Source: Alphaproteobacteria bacterium
GTDB lineage: Bacteria; Pseudomonadota; Alphaproteobacteria; Micavibrionales; Micavibrionaceae
NCBI GenBank assembly: GCA_030750865.1
Contig: JASMHE010000003.1
Span: 1-64,000, forward strand
Reading direction: 5' to 3'
Length of the DNA: 64,000 nt
Made by a program: the position numbers and the translations under genes. Positions within the stretch are counted from its first letter, which is position 1; every line of letters begins with the position of its first letter. Positions 45,183 to 53,607 of this stretch are shown here, one piece after another. The notes beneath the pieces were generated by a model that ran no database searches, was not told where the DNA came from, and saw only the letters and a program-made list of their open reading frames with translations.

Positions 45183-46256
45183 TTACCGGATTGTCTTGGA
45201 TTCCAGACTGTTCGGATCAATGCCGATTGTTTCCATCCGTTCACGCCAGCGTTTGTGCGCCAGATCCTGCATATCTTCGACTTTGTCGGATTCATCGGTG
45301 ATTTCAAGCCCGATCAATGTTTCGACCACATCTTCGAGTGTGGCAAGCCCCTGCACCGTGCCGTATTCGTCCACGACCAGTGCGATATGGCTTTTTTCAT
45401 ACATCAGACGATCATAAATGTCCGAGGCCATTAATTTGTCGGGTACGACAAGAAAGTCACGTTTAAAATCGGATAGTTTTTTGCCGAAATCATCGGCTGC
45501 TTGCGCTTTCAGCAGGTCATGCTTTAACACATAACCTGTGATATCGTCTGTGCCTTTGCCGTAAACGGGAATACGTGAAAACGGTTTCTCGGCATAGGCG
45601 CCGAAGAAATCAACCACGGTCATGCTTTCGGACACCGAGAAGATCACAGGACGCGGAGTCATGATATCGCGGACGGATAAGCGGTGCAGTTTCATCAGAT
45701 TGGTGACGATTTTCAGCTCTTTGACATCCAGAAGCCCTTCTTCCTTGCCGATCTTCGCCATCGCCGTCATTTCATCGCGGCTGAAGGTAAAAGCGCTGAC
45801 GCCCGAACGGGACAGCACGCGCGTGAGTTTTTCGGATAGCCAGACGAACGGGAACAGCAATAAGGTCAGCCATGAAATCATGACACCCATCGCAGGGGCG
45901 AGTTGTTGCCAGTATGTGGCACCGAGCGTTTTTGGAATAATCTCGGAAAAAATCAGAATAAGCAGAGTAAGAATACCCGAGGTCAGGCCGAGATAAGCAC
46001 TGCCGAACAGATAGGTGGCTTGTGCGCCGACCCCTGCGGCCCCGACAGTATGGGCAATTGTGTTTGCGGTCAGGATCGCGGCCAGCGGGCGGTCGAGATT
46101 ATCGCGCAAGCCTTTGAGGACTTTGCCGCTTTGCTTGCCCTTTTGTTCAAGCACGGCGATATAGGACGGCCGCACGGATAGAATGACGGCTTCGGCAATC
46201 GAGCAAAAGAAAGATACGCCGATTGCAAGCAGTAAGTATAAAATCAAGAGAGTCAT
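45183..46256 (-). CDS. CNNM/CorC-family membrane protein with CBS domains
   Basis: A 357-residue protein: four membrane segments of the CNNM (DUF21) domain (about 1-140) with EIIPKTLG, then a CBS pair (about 195-320) with MTPRPVIFSVSESMTVVDFFG and ALVVDEYGTVQGLATLEDVVE. This class is linked to magnesium or cobalt efflux and often called hemolysin-like. The C-terminal CorC/HlyC transporter-associated domain is missing; the protein ends soon after the second CBS motif. Confidence 0.88.
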   Translation of the reverse strand: MTLLILYLLLAIGVSFFCSIAEAVILSVRPSYIAVLEQKGKQSGKVLKGLRDNLDRPLAAILTANTIAHTVGAAGVGAQATYLFGSAYLGLTSGILTLLILIFSEIIPKTLGATYWQQLAPAMGVMISWLTLLLFPFVWLSEKLTRVLSRSGVSAFTFSRDEMTAMAKIGKEEGLLDVKELKIVTNLMKLHRLSVRDIMTPRPVIFSVSESMTVVDFFGAYAEKPFSRIPVYGKGTDDITGYVLKHDLLKAQAADDFGKKLSDFKRDFLVVPDKLMASDIYDRLMYEKSHIALVVDEYGTVQGLATLEDVVETLIGLEITDESDKVEDMQDLAHKRWRERMETIGIDPNSLESKTIR

Positions 46257-46373
46257 TGTCTGTACATTTCAATGTTGTTGCTTTGCTTGTTATACCACGA
46301 TCCTGTCAGGAAATAAAACGCTCTGTGCGGGCTATTGGCAGGAATATACACGTACATATGCGGCGGGTGGCCT

Positions 46374-46802
46374 TTAACCTGTCAGGTTTCCGTCTTTGTC
46401 GCCGGAACGGTACAGGCCGCGTTTTAAGGTTTCGGCGATACGTTTACTGCGGTCGATGTAATGATCTGCAATAGGCGGATCATGAACTTCGCGTGCGGTT
46501 TCGGCAAACAAGGTCAGCCAGATTGCGAACAGATCCTCATCAAAGGTGGGTAAGTCCTTATGTTTTTGCATCGGGTTGCCGTGGTAACGTCCTGATGCCA
46601 GCATGATCGATGACCAGAATGCATACATACGTTCCAGATGGGGTGCCCATTGGGCATCTGTCTTTCCGATTGCGGATTCGAACACCGGACCGAGTTGGTC
46701 ATGGGTGCGGACTTTCTGATAAAAGCGGTCAACGAGCATCCTTATGGATTGTTCGGTGATACGGTCTGCGGTTTTGTTGTCGGGTGGTGTCGTTGCGGTC
46801 AT
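46374..46802 (-). CDS. Group III truncated haemoglobin
   Basis: A 142-residue globin. RFYQKVRTHDQLGPVFESAI marks the B/CD region with the distal Tyr/Phe, WAPHLERMYAFWSSIMLASG the E helix and PMQKHKDLPTFDEDLF the F helix with proximal His81. Group III globins are cytoplasmic and usually deal with nitric oxide or oxygen. The start overlaps the stop of the membrane-protein gene by ATGA, so translation is coupled, and both follow nsrR, supporting a role in NO response. Confidence 0.88.
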   Translation of the reverse strand: MTATTPPDNKTADRITEQSIRMLVDRFYQKVRTHDQLGPVFESAIGKTDAQWAPHLERMYAFWSSIMLASGRYHGNPMQKHKDLPTFDEDLFAIWLTLFAETAREVHDPPIADHYIDRSKRIAETLKRGLYRSGDKDGNLTG

Positions 46803-47287
46803 GGCATCATATCCGTTTTGTAACGGCACATCCACGCGGCGCAAAGCGTGGTGGCCAGTTTGGAAACCTCGATCAGAATATAAAACAGATGATAATGGTT
46901 CGGGTCCGGCGTGCCGCCCGCAATGACGGCATCAGCCCGTATGTCCAGAACGGGGAATAGCCAGAAGGTCTGCAATGCAAGCAAGGCCAATAAGAAAAGA
47001 GCCGTGATCCACCGGCCCGTGCGGCATGGTTCGTTGCGAATATATGCGGCATATGCGGATATGCTGACGATCAGCGCCATGATGCCCCATTCGATCATGT
47101 TGAACAGATGAAATGTGACCTTGCCGACCTCTAGCGCGACAGGCATGGTCAGGCCGGTTGCCTGAAATTTAACAGGCGTGGCGATGAAGGATACGCCGAG
47201 AATAAGCCCCGCCCAGATGCAATATACCGCCGGTAAAAGGTCACGTGTTATGCGTTGTGTCCGTGGTGATGGCTGTGAATGTGTCAT
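46799..47287 (-). CDS. Four-helix membrane protein in the nsrR operon
   Basis: A 162-residue protein with four predicted membrane helices (about 18-36, 57-82, 91-111, 133-150). I do not recognise a named family; the size and topology recall small integral proteins found beside globins or Rrf2 regulators. It lies 15 bases after nsrR and overlaps the globin gene by 4 bases, so the three form one operon. A role in NO or redox stress is inferred only from this. Confidence 0.65.
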   Translation of the reverse strand: MTHSQPSPRTQRITRDLLPAVYCIWAGLILGVSFIATPVKFQATGLTMPVALEVGKVTFHLFNMIEWGIMALIVSISAYAAYIRNEPCRTGRWITALFLLALLALQTFWLFPVLDIRADAVIAGGTPDPNHYHLFYILIEVSKLATTLCAAWMCRYKTDMMP

Positions 47288-47302
47288 GGCGGTCGGTATC
47301 CT

Positions 47303-47734
47303 TTACAGAGCCGTGTTGGTGAATGGTGATATTTTGTGCCGTACCGTGTCAGCCAACGTGTATTTGTTCATTGTATCAAGGAAGTTTTGTGTCGCCTCGT
47401 GCAGAAAATGTTTCAGGGCGCAGTGATCGGTGATGCGGCACTGATTGGTTTTGGCATCGAAACATTCCACGATGTTCATATCGGGTTCCAGTTGCGCGAT
47501 CAAATCACCGATGCGCTGTGCATCTGTACCATCTGCAATTTGTATGCCGCCGCCCTTGCCTTTGGTTGTGTTGATATAGCCGAGTTGTGAAAGGCGGTGT
47601 ACGACCTTGACCAGATGGTTTCGCGAAATGCCGTAATATGCGGCGATGACTTTGACGCTGGATGTGTCTGCCGGACGCGCGGCCAGATACATCAGAACGC
47701 GCAGGCCGTAATCTGTGAAGCGGGTCAGTTGCAT
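47303..47734 (-). CDS. nsrR: NsrR-type Rrf2-family nitric-oxide-sensing repressor
   Basis: A 143-residue winged-helix protein. MQLTRFTDYGLRVLMYLA is the family N-terminus, VIAAYYGISRNHLVKVVHRLSQLGYI the HTH, and C91, C99 and C105 are spaced to hold the iron-sulphur cluster that NO destroys. ATG 47734 has a GGAGG site 7 bases upstream, which decides it over 47746. A near-consensus NsrR operator lies 48 bases upstream, so the gene is probably autoregulated and controls the membrane-protein and globin genes after it. Confidence 0.88.
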   Translation of the reverse strand: MQLTRFTDYGLRVLMYLAARPADTSSVKVIAAYYGISRNHLVKVVHRLSQLGYINTTKGKGGGIQIADGTDAQRIGDLIAQLEPDMNIVECFDAKTNQCRITDHCALKHFLHEATQNFLDTMNKYTLADTVRHKISPFTNTAL

Positions 47735-47781
47735 GATATCCTCCATGATATCTTCGGGGCCGGATTGTTTTTATCTGTTAT

Positions 47782-47804
47782 AATGTGTATTATAAATACA
47801 TATT
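47782..47804. promoter_or_regulatory. Predicted NsrR operator
   Basis: A 23-bp interrupted palindrome with left half AATGTGTATTA, centre T, right half AAATACATATT. It agrees with the published NsrR pattern AAGATGYATTT-N-AAATRCATCTT at 18 of 22 defined positions (my count by eye). It lies in the gap between nsrR and the divergent small gene at 47895, so it could control both. Confidence 0.75.
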
Positions 47805-47894
47805 ATGAAATGTGATTCAAGATAGATACAAGATGTTTAAAAGATATTTTGCGCGGATACGGTGATATCTTTTGTTTTGTGATAGAATGAACAG

Positions 47895-48149
47895 ATGAAA
47901 ATGAAGAACAGTCATAGAGATAAAAAAAGTGACACGCCCACCGTCGAACACACGGATGCGCGGGCAGAGATGCCGGATGTCTGCGCATCGCCCGTGTGTT
48001 ATATGGATGAATTTCCGCATTATTTCGGCTTTGATACTGTAGAGAAGGTGCGCGTCGCTGACGGTGCAGAAGACGGACGGGACGCCGCAGATGCGGATGA
48101 TGGTTGTGGCGCGTCTGTGAGTGCAAAACCGTCCAATCCACGTCCGTAG
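47895..48149 (+). CDS. Small C-x4-C-type protein of unknown function
   Basis: An 84-residue protein with a central CASPVCYMDEFPHYFGF motif. I recall a similar CASPxCxxHE/DE-type motif from small alphaproteobacterial proteins (DUF6306-like), which supports a real gene, though the match is from memory. The rest is polar and probably disordered. It is divergent from nsrR with the NsrR operator 91 bases upstream. No clear ribosome binding site. The two Cys might bind metal. Confidence 0.55.
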   Translation: MKMKNSHRDKKSDTPTVEHTDARAEMPDVCASPVCYMDEFPHYFGFDTVEKVRVADGAEDGRDAADADDGCGASVSAKPSNPRP

Positions 48150-48312
48150 CGTGACGGTCATGCGGGGGCGTTGTTGCAGGCCCTTTTTATCTGTTCATTG
48201 CGCGTTATCTGATTTCCGTATCTGGTTTTGGGTGTTATTCTGTGATAGAAAATGAAGGACGGCAGGACGGTATTTATATAATGTTATCAGGTAAGGGGGC
48301 ACCAGACTCGCG

Positions 48313-50043
48313 ATGAAAGAAAGTTTGCTTTTATCCGTATTCATGCAGGCGGCTATATTTTTGGTGGTCGCGGCACTTTTTGTACCATTATTGAAACGGA
48401 TCAAGATCCCGGGTGTGCTGGGATATTTGATTGCCGGTATCTTGCTGGGGCCGCAGGGGCTGGGGCAACTGGCCGATCATTTTAAGGTGCTGCAATATGT
48501 CACGTTGCGGAATACCGAAGATGTGAAAATCTTATCCGAGCTTGGTATTGTGTTCCTGCTGTTTGTGATCGGGCTGGAATTAACGCCGCAGAAATTGTGG
48601 AAGATGCGCAATCTGGTGTTCGGATTGGGCACGGTTCAGGTTGTGCTGTCCGCGATGGTGATTGGCAGTGTCGCGTATGCATGGGGCAATTCGGTGCAAG
48701 CCGCAATCCTGTTGGGGCTGGGACTGTCTTTGTCGTCCACGGCGATTATTACGCAATGGCTGCATGAACGGAAATTATTCAATACACATGCGGGGCAAAC
48801 CAGTCTTGGTATTTTGCTGTTGCAGGATTTGGCCGTGATCCCGATTTTGATCCTGATTACGGTGTTCACCACCGATATGGGGGACGGGATTGCCCCGTAT
48901 ATCGGGATGCTTGTGCTGAAGATGGTGATTGCGGTGAGCGCGATTATCGTGATCGGGAAATGGTTCGTGAAACCTGTCTTTTTCTTTTCCAATAAATATG
49001 GCGGCTCCGAAGTATTTATCGCGCTGAGTATGTTGGTCATTGTCGTCAGTGCGTCGATTGCCGGACTGGCGGGATTGTCGTTGGCGCTGGGCGCGTTTAT
49101 CGGCGGATTGTTATTGGCTGAAACACAATATAGTCATGAAATTTCAATGCTAGTCGTGCCGTTCAAAGGCATGCTTCTGGGCATTTTCTTTATGGCATTC
49201 GGGATGTCGATCGATATTTATTTCATCACGGAAAAACCGTTTTTGCTGGTGTGTTCGGCGGCGGGTTTGATTGTGTTGAAAGCCGGTATTTTGTACGGTT
49301 TGTGCCGTTTGTGGAAAATTCCGAAACCGGCGGCGGCTGAATGCGCGATTTTGTTACCGCAAGCCGGTGAATTTGGCTTGCTGGTCGTCGGATCGGCAAT
49401 GACGGCGGGACTTCTGGCCGAAGATGTGGGGCAGTTCATGTTCCTGACCGTGGGTCTGACCATGCTTGTGACCCCGGTGATGACGCCGCTTTCGGCGCGG
49501 GTCAGTGCATTTTTGCGCGATCAGGGCCGCGAAAACCCCGATTACAAACCTGCATCCGGGCCCGAAGGCGATGTGTCGGGGCATATTATTATCCTCGGCT
49601 ATGGGCGTATGGGCGAAACCATTTCGGAAATTCTGGCAACGCAGGGCATTCCGAGTATCATTTTCGAAAATAATGTCGAACAGCTGCGCGTCGGGCAGGA
49701 TCTGGATGTGTCGGTCTATTACGGAGATGCGTCAAAGAAATCGACCATTGTTGCGGCCAAAGTGGAATCGGCCGCCGCTGTCGTGATTACCATTGATAAT
49801 GCCTATTGCATTTTGCGGGCTGTTGATAACATCAGGGGATTAAACAAACATATCCCGATCATCGTCCGTGTGCATAAGCTGAGCGAAGTTGCCGGGCTGG
49901 AGAAATACGAAAATGTGCACGTCGTGCCCGAATATTTGTCTGCCAGCACAATTCTGGCGGAAAAAGCACTGGAGCATTCCGGTTATTTATCCGAAGAAGC
50001 CCGCGTGATCGCGCAAAACGAATCCGCCGACATGGAGAAGTAA
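48313..50043 (+). CDS. CPA2-family cation:proton antiporter with RCK domain (Kef/YbaL type)
   Basis: A 576-residue protein. The membrane part (1-400) has about 12 helices, with GYLIAGILLGPQGLG, FLLFVIGLEL and the conserved LLLQDLAVIP. The C-terminal TrkA-N/RCK domain binds a nucleotide through HIIILGYGRMGETISEIL, and the last part continues to SGYLSEEARVIAQ. Such proteins exchange K+ or Na+ for protons and are gated by ligands. No KefF/KefG partner is adjacent. Confidence 0.92.
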   Translation: MKESLLLSVFMQAAIFLVVAALFVPLLKRIKIPGVLGYLIAGILLGPQGLGQLADHFKVLQYVTLRNTEDVKILSELGIVFLLFVIGLELTPQKLWKMRNLVFGLGTVQVVLSAMVIGSVAYAWGNSVQAAILLGLGLSLSSTAIITQWLHERKLFNTHAGQTSLGILLLQDLAVIPILILITVFTTDMGDGIAPYIGMLVLKMVIAVSAIIVIGKWFVKPVFFFSNKYGGSEVFIALSMLVIVVSASIAGLAGLSLALGAFIGGLLLAETQYSHEISMLVVPFKGMLLGIFFMAFGMSIDIYFITEKPFLLVCSAAGLIVLKAGILYGLCRLWKIPKPAAAECAILLPQAGEFGLLVVGSAMTAGLLAEDVGQFMFLTVGLTMLVTPVMTPLSARVSAFLRDQGRENPDYKPASGPEGDVSGHIIILGYGRMGETISEILATQGIPSIIFENNVEQLRVGQDLDVSVYYGDASKKSTIVAAKVESAAAVVITIDNAYCILRAVDNIRGLNKHIPIIVRVHKLSEVAGLEKYENVHVVPEYLSASTILAEKALEHSGYLSEEARVIAQNESADMEK

Positions 50044-50073
50044 AACGTCGCCGCGACAGACACAGCGATTCCG

Positions 50074-50104
50074 CGCTTTGTTTTATGAATAACAAAATAA
50101 AGCG
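50074..50104. terminator. Bidirectional terminator between convergent genes
   Basis: CGCTTT at 50074 pairs with AAAGCG at 50099, with an inner TTTT/AAAA match. T and A runs on both sides suit termination in either direction between the Kef-type gene and the gene ending at 50111. Confidence 0.55.
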
Positions 50105-50110
50105 GGAGCT

Positions 50111-50575
50111 TTATTCAAAAAGTAAACGGAATTTGGCGTTTGAACTGGTGATGGATGCATCAATGATGGTTTCGAGCGCAGGCGAAGGAGTCTTATGTTG
50201 CTTTTTGATATCATCACGGATTGTTGATAACGGCATGGCTTTGACATCTGCGACATGATTAAAAAAGTTTTGCAGATCAGATGTATCTAAACAGCCATGA
50301 TACTGCCAGACATGATTAATTTCGTCATTTGCAGGATTGAATACCTCAGCCAGTTTTTCCCAGTCTGCGATGTTGGTATGCAGCCCGAATTTGCTTTGTA
50401 CGCCGTTGACCAGCGCTTGTTCTCCTGATCCGTCGACGCCTGGCAAAGACCATGTATCCGGATTGGTCCAGGGGCCGTTGCCTCTATAGATAACAACGTG
50501 ACGATCATCATATGAACGGAGATCGTCACTGACTTTCAGGATTAATTTTATTGACTGTTTATGTGTATCTGACAT
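50111..50575 (-). CDS. Divergent Nudix-like protein
   Basis: A 154-residue protein whose N-terminal half follows the Nudix fold pattern: a strand HVVIYRGNGPW, TWSLPGVDGSGEQALVNGVQ and SKFGLHTN. In the catalytic box the REuxEE residues are replaced (NGVQSKFG), so hydrolase activity is doubtful. The second half has WQYHGCLDTSD and a long C-terminal helix. It may be a non-catalytic ligand-binding relative. Single gene, no operon partner. Confidence 0.5.
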   Translation of the reverse strand: MSDTHKQSIKLILKVSDDLRSYDDRHVVIYRGNGPWTNPDTWSLPGVDGSGEQALVNGVQSKFGLHTNIADWEKLAEVFNPANDEINHVWQYHGCLDTSDLQNFFNHVADVKAMPLSTIRDDIKKQHKTPSPALETIIDASITSSNAKFRLLFE

Positions 50576-50649
50576 GTGAAAGAGTGTATGCTATATTGAT
50601 GTAATATGTCAAATTCTTCCTATTCTCTTGTATCAGACGAATCGCGTGG

Positions 50650-51243
50650 TTAATCATCTTGATCGGGCGCGGTTTTCGGGCCCAGCAGATGCACGGGTAA
50701 AACAGCGGCAATGATCATCATGACCAGACCAAAGCCGACACCGATCACCGTGCCGGGCACAGATGTGATCAGAGCGTCATATTTATCATTACCTGTTTGT
50801 GCGAGCGAGACACTGCCGCCTGCGATGTCGGTGAACACGGCCGTATTTTCGGCCAGCCAGCCAAAGGACAGCGTATAGATGAACGCGCCACAAAGACCGC
50901 CAATGATGAAAAACAGGGCATCTTTGCGTCCTGTCGCAAAGGCCGCAAGTCCCGTGCCGGGGCAATAGCCCGCAATGGCAAAACCGATGCCCAGTAGCGC
51001 GCCGCCGATCAGAACGCCGATATAGGCTGTTTTGATCGAAATGTGGGCCGGATCGATAAAGCCGATGGCCAGACCGCTGAACAGTGCGGCGGCCGAAAGA
51101 CCGATGGCGAAGATGATGGCCTTCATCAGGCGTAGATCATTCAAACGCAGCATATTGATAATATTTTCCGGATTGGTCGCACCTGCGCGGTTCAAGGCAA
51201 AGCCGAAAAGTAACCCGAAAATAATGGCAAATGTCAGTTCCAT
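50650..51243 (-). CDS. YeeE/YedE-family sulphur transporter, second half
   Basis: A 197-residue integral membrane protein with about five helices. AGYCPGTGLAA carries Cys94, the conserved residue that passes thiosulphate through YeeE-type channels; GFALNRAGATNPENI is also typical. It lies 10 bases after the other half, and the two together make the usual full-length transporter. ATG 51243 follows AAGGAGC, which decides it over a longer frame at 51321. Confidence 0.88.
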   Translation of the reverse strand: MELTFAIIFGLLFGFALNRAGATNPENIINMLRLNDLRLMKAIIFAIGLSAAALFSGLAIGFIDPAHISIKTAYIGVLIGGALLGIGFAIAGYCPGTGLAAFATGRKDALFFIIGGLCGAFIYTLSFGWLAENTAVFTDIAGGSVSLAQTGNDKYDALITSVPGTVIGVGFGLVMMIIAAVLPVHLLGPKTAPDQDD

Positions 51244-51253
51244 GATGCGCTCC

Positions 51254-51832
51254 TTATCGTGTGGTCCGGTTGAAGAGAAGAATAGCCAGCGGGATGGCTG
51301 TAGCAAAAGCGCCGAGGGCAAAAATATAGCCGCTGAGTGCCGTTTGCATCATGCCGCTCATCATATGGCCGCTGGTGCATCCGCCTGCAAGGCGCGCGCC
51401 GAACAGCACAATAAATCCGGCAATAAAACAGGCGATATAGCGTTTTGCGGTCTGATTGCCAAAGCGGTTTTCCCAGACGGGCGGCATTGTTTTTTGTGTC
51501 GCTGAGTGCGGTTTATCGCCCTTTAAAATGGCAGACAGAGCCGCGCCGCCCATCATGGCCAGCACGAACACAAAGCTGTAATTCAACAAATCTTTTGCGG
51601 CGGCGGCATATTTTCCGCCGCTTTTGTTCAGGTAAGCGTTGGGAGAGGCGTATCCGCTTTTTGCCGTGTCATCGGCAACAATGATATCCGGCTGGACGAT
51701 ATCCCACACCGCCGCGTCAGCGATTACAAATTGCGTGGACACGCCAATTGGCTTCACAAATAAGACGGCCAGAAAAAAGGCAAGTGCGAGTAGCGCACCT
51801 CCGGCCATCCACGGTAAAACACCTTTGCACAT
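51254..51832 (-). CDS. YeeE/YedE-family sulphur transporter, first half
   Basis: A 192-residue membrane protein. The second conserved Cys of the pair is Cys152 in ARLAGGCTSGHMMSG. A soluble insertion follows the first helix (about 38-85). It precedes and pairs with the 197-residue partner as in split PmpA/PmpB systems. GTG at 51835 directly precedes the ATG chosen. An FNR-type box and a matching -10 element lie upstream, so low oxygen probably induces the pair. Confidence 0.87.
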   Translation of the reverse strand: MCKGVLPWMAGGALLALAFFLAVLFVKPIGVSTQFVIADAAVWDIVQPDIIVADDTAKSGYASPNAYLNKSGGKYAAAAKDLLNYSFVFVLAMMGGAALSAILKGDKPHSATQKTMPPVWENRFGNQTAKRYIACFIAGFIVLFGARLAGGCTSGHMMSGMMQTALSGYIFALGAFATAIPLAILLFNRTTR

Positions 51833-51966
51833 CACGTTTATCCTTTCCTGTTTTGGGTATCAGCACGCCGATATGACGGCGGCGATATCACTGATGGTGT
51901 TATTTTCAGGGCATTCTTTATGCGATGCCGCATACGCTCATATTATCATTTATATAGTGCGATGAA

Positions 51967-51980
51967 TTGAGAAAGATCAA
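51967..51980. promoter_or_regulatory. FNR-type operator upstream of the YeeE pair
   Basis: TTGAGAAAGATCAA differs from TTGATNNNNATCAA at one position. On the minus strand GATAAT (complement of 51942-51947) is centred 29 bases from the box centre, close to class II spacing, so it should activate the YeeE genes. The plus-strand gene at 52110 is an alternative target. Confidence 0.65.
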
Positions 51981-52109
51981 GGCGCAGGGTGATTTTAGTG
52001 ATTTTTTCGTAAATGTGCAGTGTTGGCGCGCTGTTTTATTATGCGGGAAAATGGTTGTTTCGTTGATACCCCTTGATTTGTGTGTGCGTATCGTTCCAGA
52101 ATTAGCGGC

Positions 52110-52934
52110 ATGATTTCCAAGCAAAAAGCCATTTTGAAAAGTTTGAAGGATAGCCCGTTGCTGGCGGGTGATTTTCCGGAAGCGCCCGTGTTTGACCGGC
52201 GTGTTTTTGATGCCGTGCCGGATTCTGGTGATGAGGCGGCTTTGCGGTTTGATCAGAAATTGGGGCATTTATACGAACAGGCGCTGGAACATCTGCTGAC
52301 GGTGACGCCGTCTTTGCAGGTGCTGGATAGTCATGTGCAGGTGTTTGATGAAGAGCAGCGGACGATCGGGGAGCTGGATTTTATTCTGTTTGATGAAACG
52401 CGGCGGCGTCATCTTCATCTGGAGCTGGCCGTGAAATTTTATCTGGCGGTTGAGGAGAGCGACGGCTGGCATTTCCCCGGTCCTGACCCGCGCGATCATT
52501 GGTTACGCAAGGTTGAAAAGATGCGCATGCATCAATTCGGTCTCAGCACTCGCCCCGAAGCCAAAGCGCTTTTAAAGGACCGTTTTGATATCGGGCAGAT
52601 TGATGTGCGGCAGTTGATTTACGGCTGTCTTTTTCTGCCGATGGATATTCCCGATGCGCCTGATGTGCCGTTCATGGCATCCGGCCACCGGACGGGGCGC
52701 TGGCTTTACCGGCGGCACTGGCCCTTGCATTTTCCTGATGTCGATCCCGATCGGGATGATGTGCTGATTATTCCAAAACCGCTTTGGCCTGTTCCGCCAT
52801 CTGTGCAGACAGAGGCGCTCTATCAGCAGGCATCTGTTGCGGTATTAATGGCACAGGCCCGTACGCATTGTACGATGTTTACATTTACCGGCAGCAAGAA
52901 TGTCTGGTTTCTGGTGCCGGATGATTGGCGCTGA
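52110..52934 (+). CDS. DUF1853-family protein
   Basis: A 274-residue cytoplasmic protein. The family pattern is clear: QKLGHLYEQALEHLL, TIGELDFILFDETRRRHLHLELAVKFYL and DHWLRKVEKMRMHQF, with acidic and lysine residues (ELD ... ELAVK) that recall a PD-(D/E)xK nuclease core. That functional reading is only inference. GTG at 52080 is an alternative start; ATG 52110 gives the family N-terminus but no strong ribosome binding site. Confidence 0.85.
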   Translation: MISKQKAILKSLKDSPLLAGDFPEAPVFDRRVFDAVPDSGDEAALRFDQKLGHLYEQALEHLLTVTPSLQVLDSHVQVFDEEQRTIGELDFILFDETRRRHLHLELAVKFYLAVEESDGWHFPGPDPRDHWLRKVEKMRMHQFGLSTRPEAKALLKDRFDIGQIDVRQLIYGCLFLPMDIPDAPDVPFMASGHRTGRWLYRRHWPLHFPDVDPDRDDVLIIPKPLWPVPPSVQTEALYQQASVAVLMAQARTHCTMFTFTGSKNVWFLVPDDWR

Positions 52935-52975
52935 GTGATGCTTAATTTGCCTTTCGGATTGGTGCCGCGCCGCGA

Positions 52976-52989
52976 TTGATCAAAGTCAA
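52976..52989 (+). promoter_or_regulatory. FNR-type operator upstream of the Cys-rich gene
   Basis: TTGATCAAAGTCAA differs from TTGATNNNNATCAA at one position. TATAAG at 53010-53015 is centred 30 bases downstream, giving class II promoter geometry with a start near 53022 and the Cys-rich gene at 53071. Confidence 0.7.
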
Positions 52990-53070
52990 TTTCATCTGTT
53001 TCATTTTTTTATAAGATAGAAAATGAGGGTATATGTTCATTTTCCAGCAGGTGTAAAGAAGGGAGACAGG

Positions 53071-53607
53071 ATGGATCAGGCGGCACTTTTCGAACGTTAT
53101 GTCGATATCTGCAATCAGGCGCTGGCCGCGAATAAAGACCGCTTCCCTTTTAAACACATTCTGGAGGCTGTCGCGGCCGATGGTCACGCGCCGCGTGTGG
53201 ATGTTTGTATTGTCGATGATAAGCCGGAAGCGTCTTATATATTGCAGCTGGATGGCTTAAAGATTGAAAGTACGGCAAAAGAGCTTCCCGAACGGCCTGC
53301 GAAAAAATCGTGTGGTAAAACGGCAGATAATGCGTGTTGCGGGTGCAGTGATACCGATGCGGCGGGCAATGCCGGTGGGTGTGCGGACGAATGGGTGATC
53401 GGAAAATCATATCTGGAAGATGTGGTACAGAATGCGGACAGTTATATTGCCAATCCGGCCCGTTTAAATTGGGAATGGTTACAGAAAGCACCATCTGCGA
53501 AAGGTGCAAGCACGACGGTGCGTATTAACGAACGGGATTTGCTTTATCCGGATTCGGTTTCCAAATCTTTACAAGGGAACTCGGACGTACAGGCTGCGCA
53601 AGAATAA
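53071..53607 (+). CDS. Cysteine-rich protein of unknown function under an FNR-type promoter
   Basis: A 178-residue protein. The N-terminal part (1-70) looks folded (FERYVDICNQALAANKDRFPFKHILEAV); a Cys-rich linker follows with C81, C89, C90, C92 and C104, then a C-terminal domain with WEWLQK. The Cys spacing could bind a metal or cluster. No signal peptide. GGGAGACAGG precedes ATG 53071, deciding it over a frame start at 53023. Its 3' end overlaps the Fnr-like gene by 64 bases on the other strand, so transcripts may interfere. Confidence 0.7.
   Translation: MDQAALFERYVDICNQALAANKDRFPFKHILEAVAADGHAPRVDVCIVDDKPEASYILQLDGLKIESTAKELPERPAKKSCGKTADNACCGCSDTDAAGNAGGCADEWVIGKSYLEDVVQNADSYIANPARLNWEWLQKAPSAKGASTTVRINERDLLYPDSVSKSLQGNSDVQAAQE

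Noticed and set aside
50600-50622. TTGAT and GTCAA half-sites upstream of the Nudix-like gene
   Set aside because: They are separated by seven bases instead of four, so they do not form an FNR-type box.
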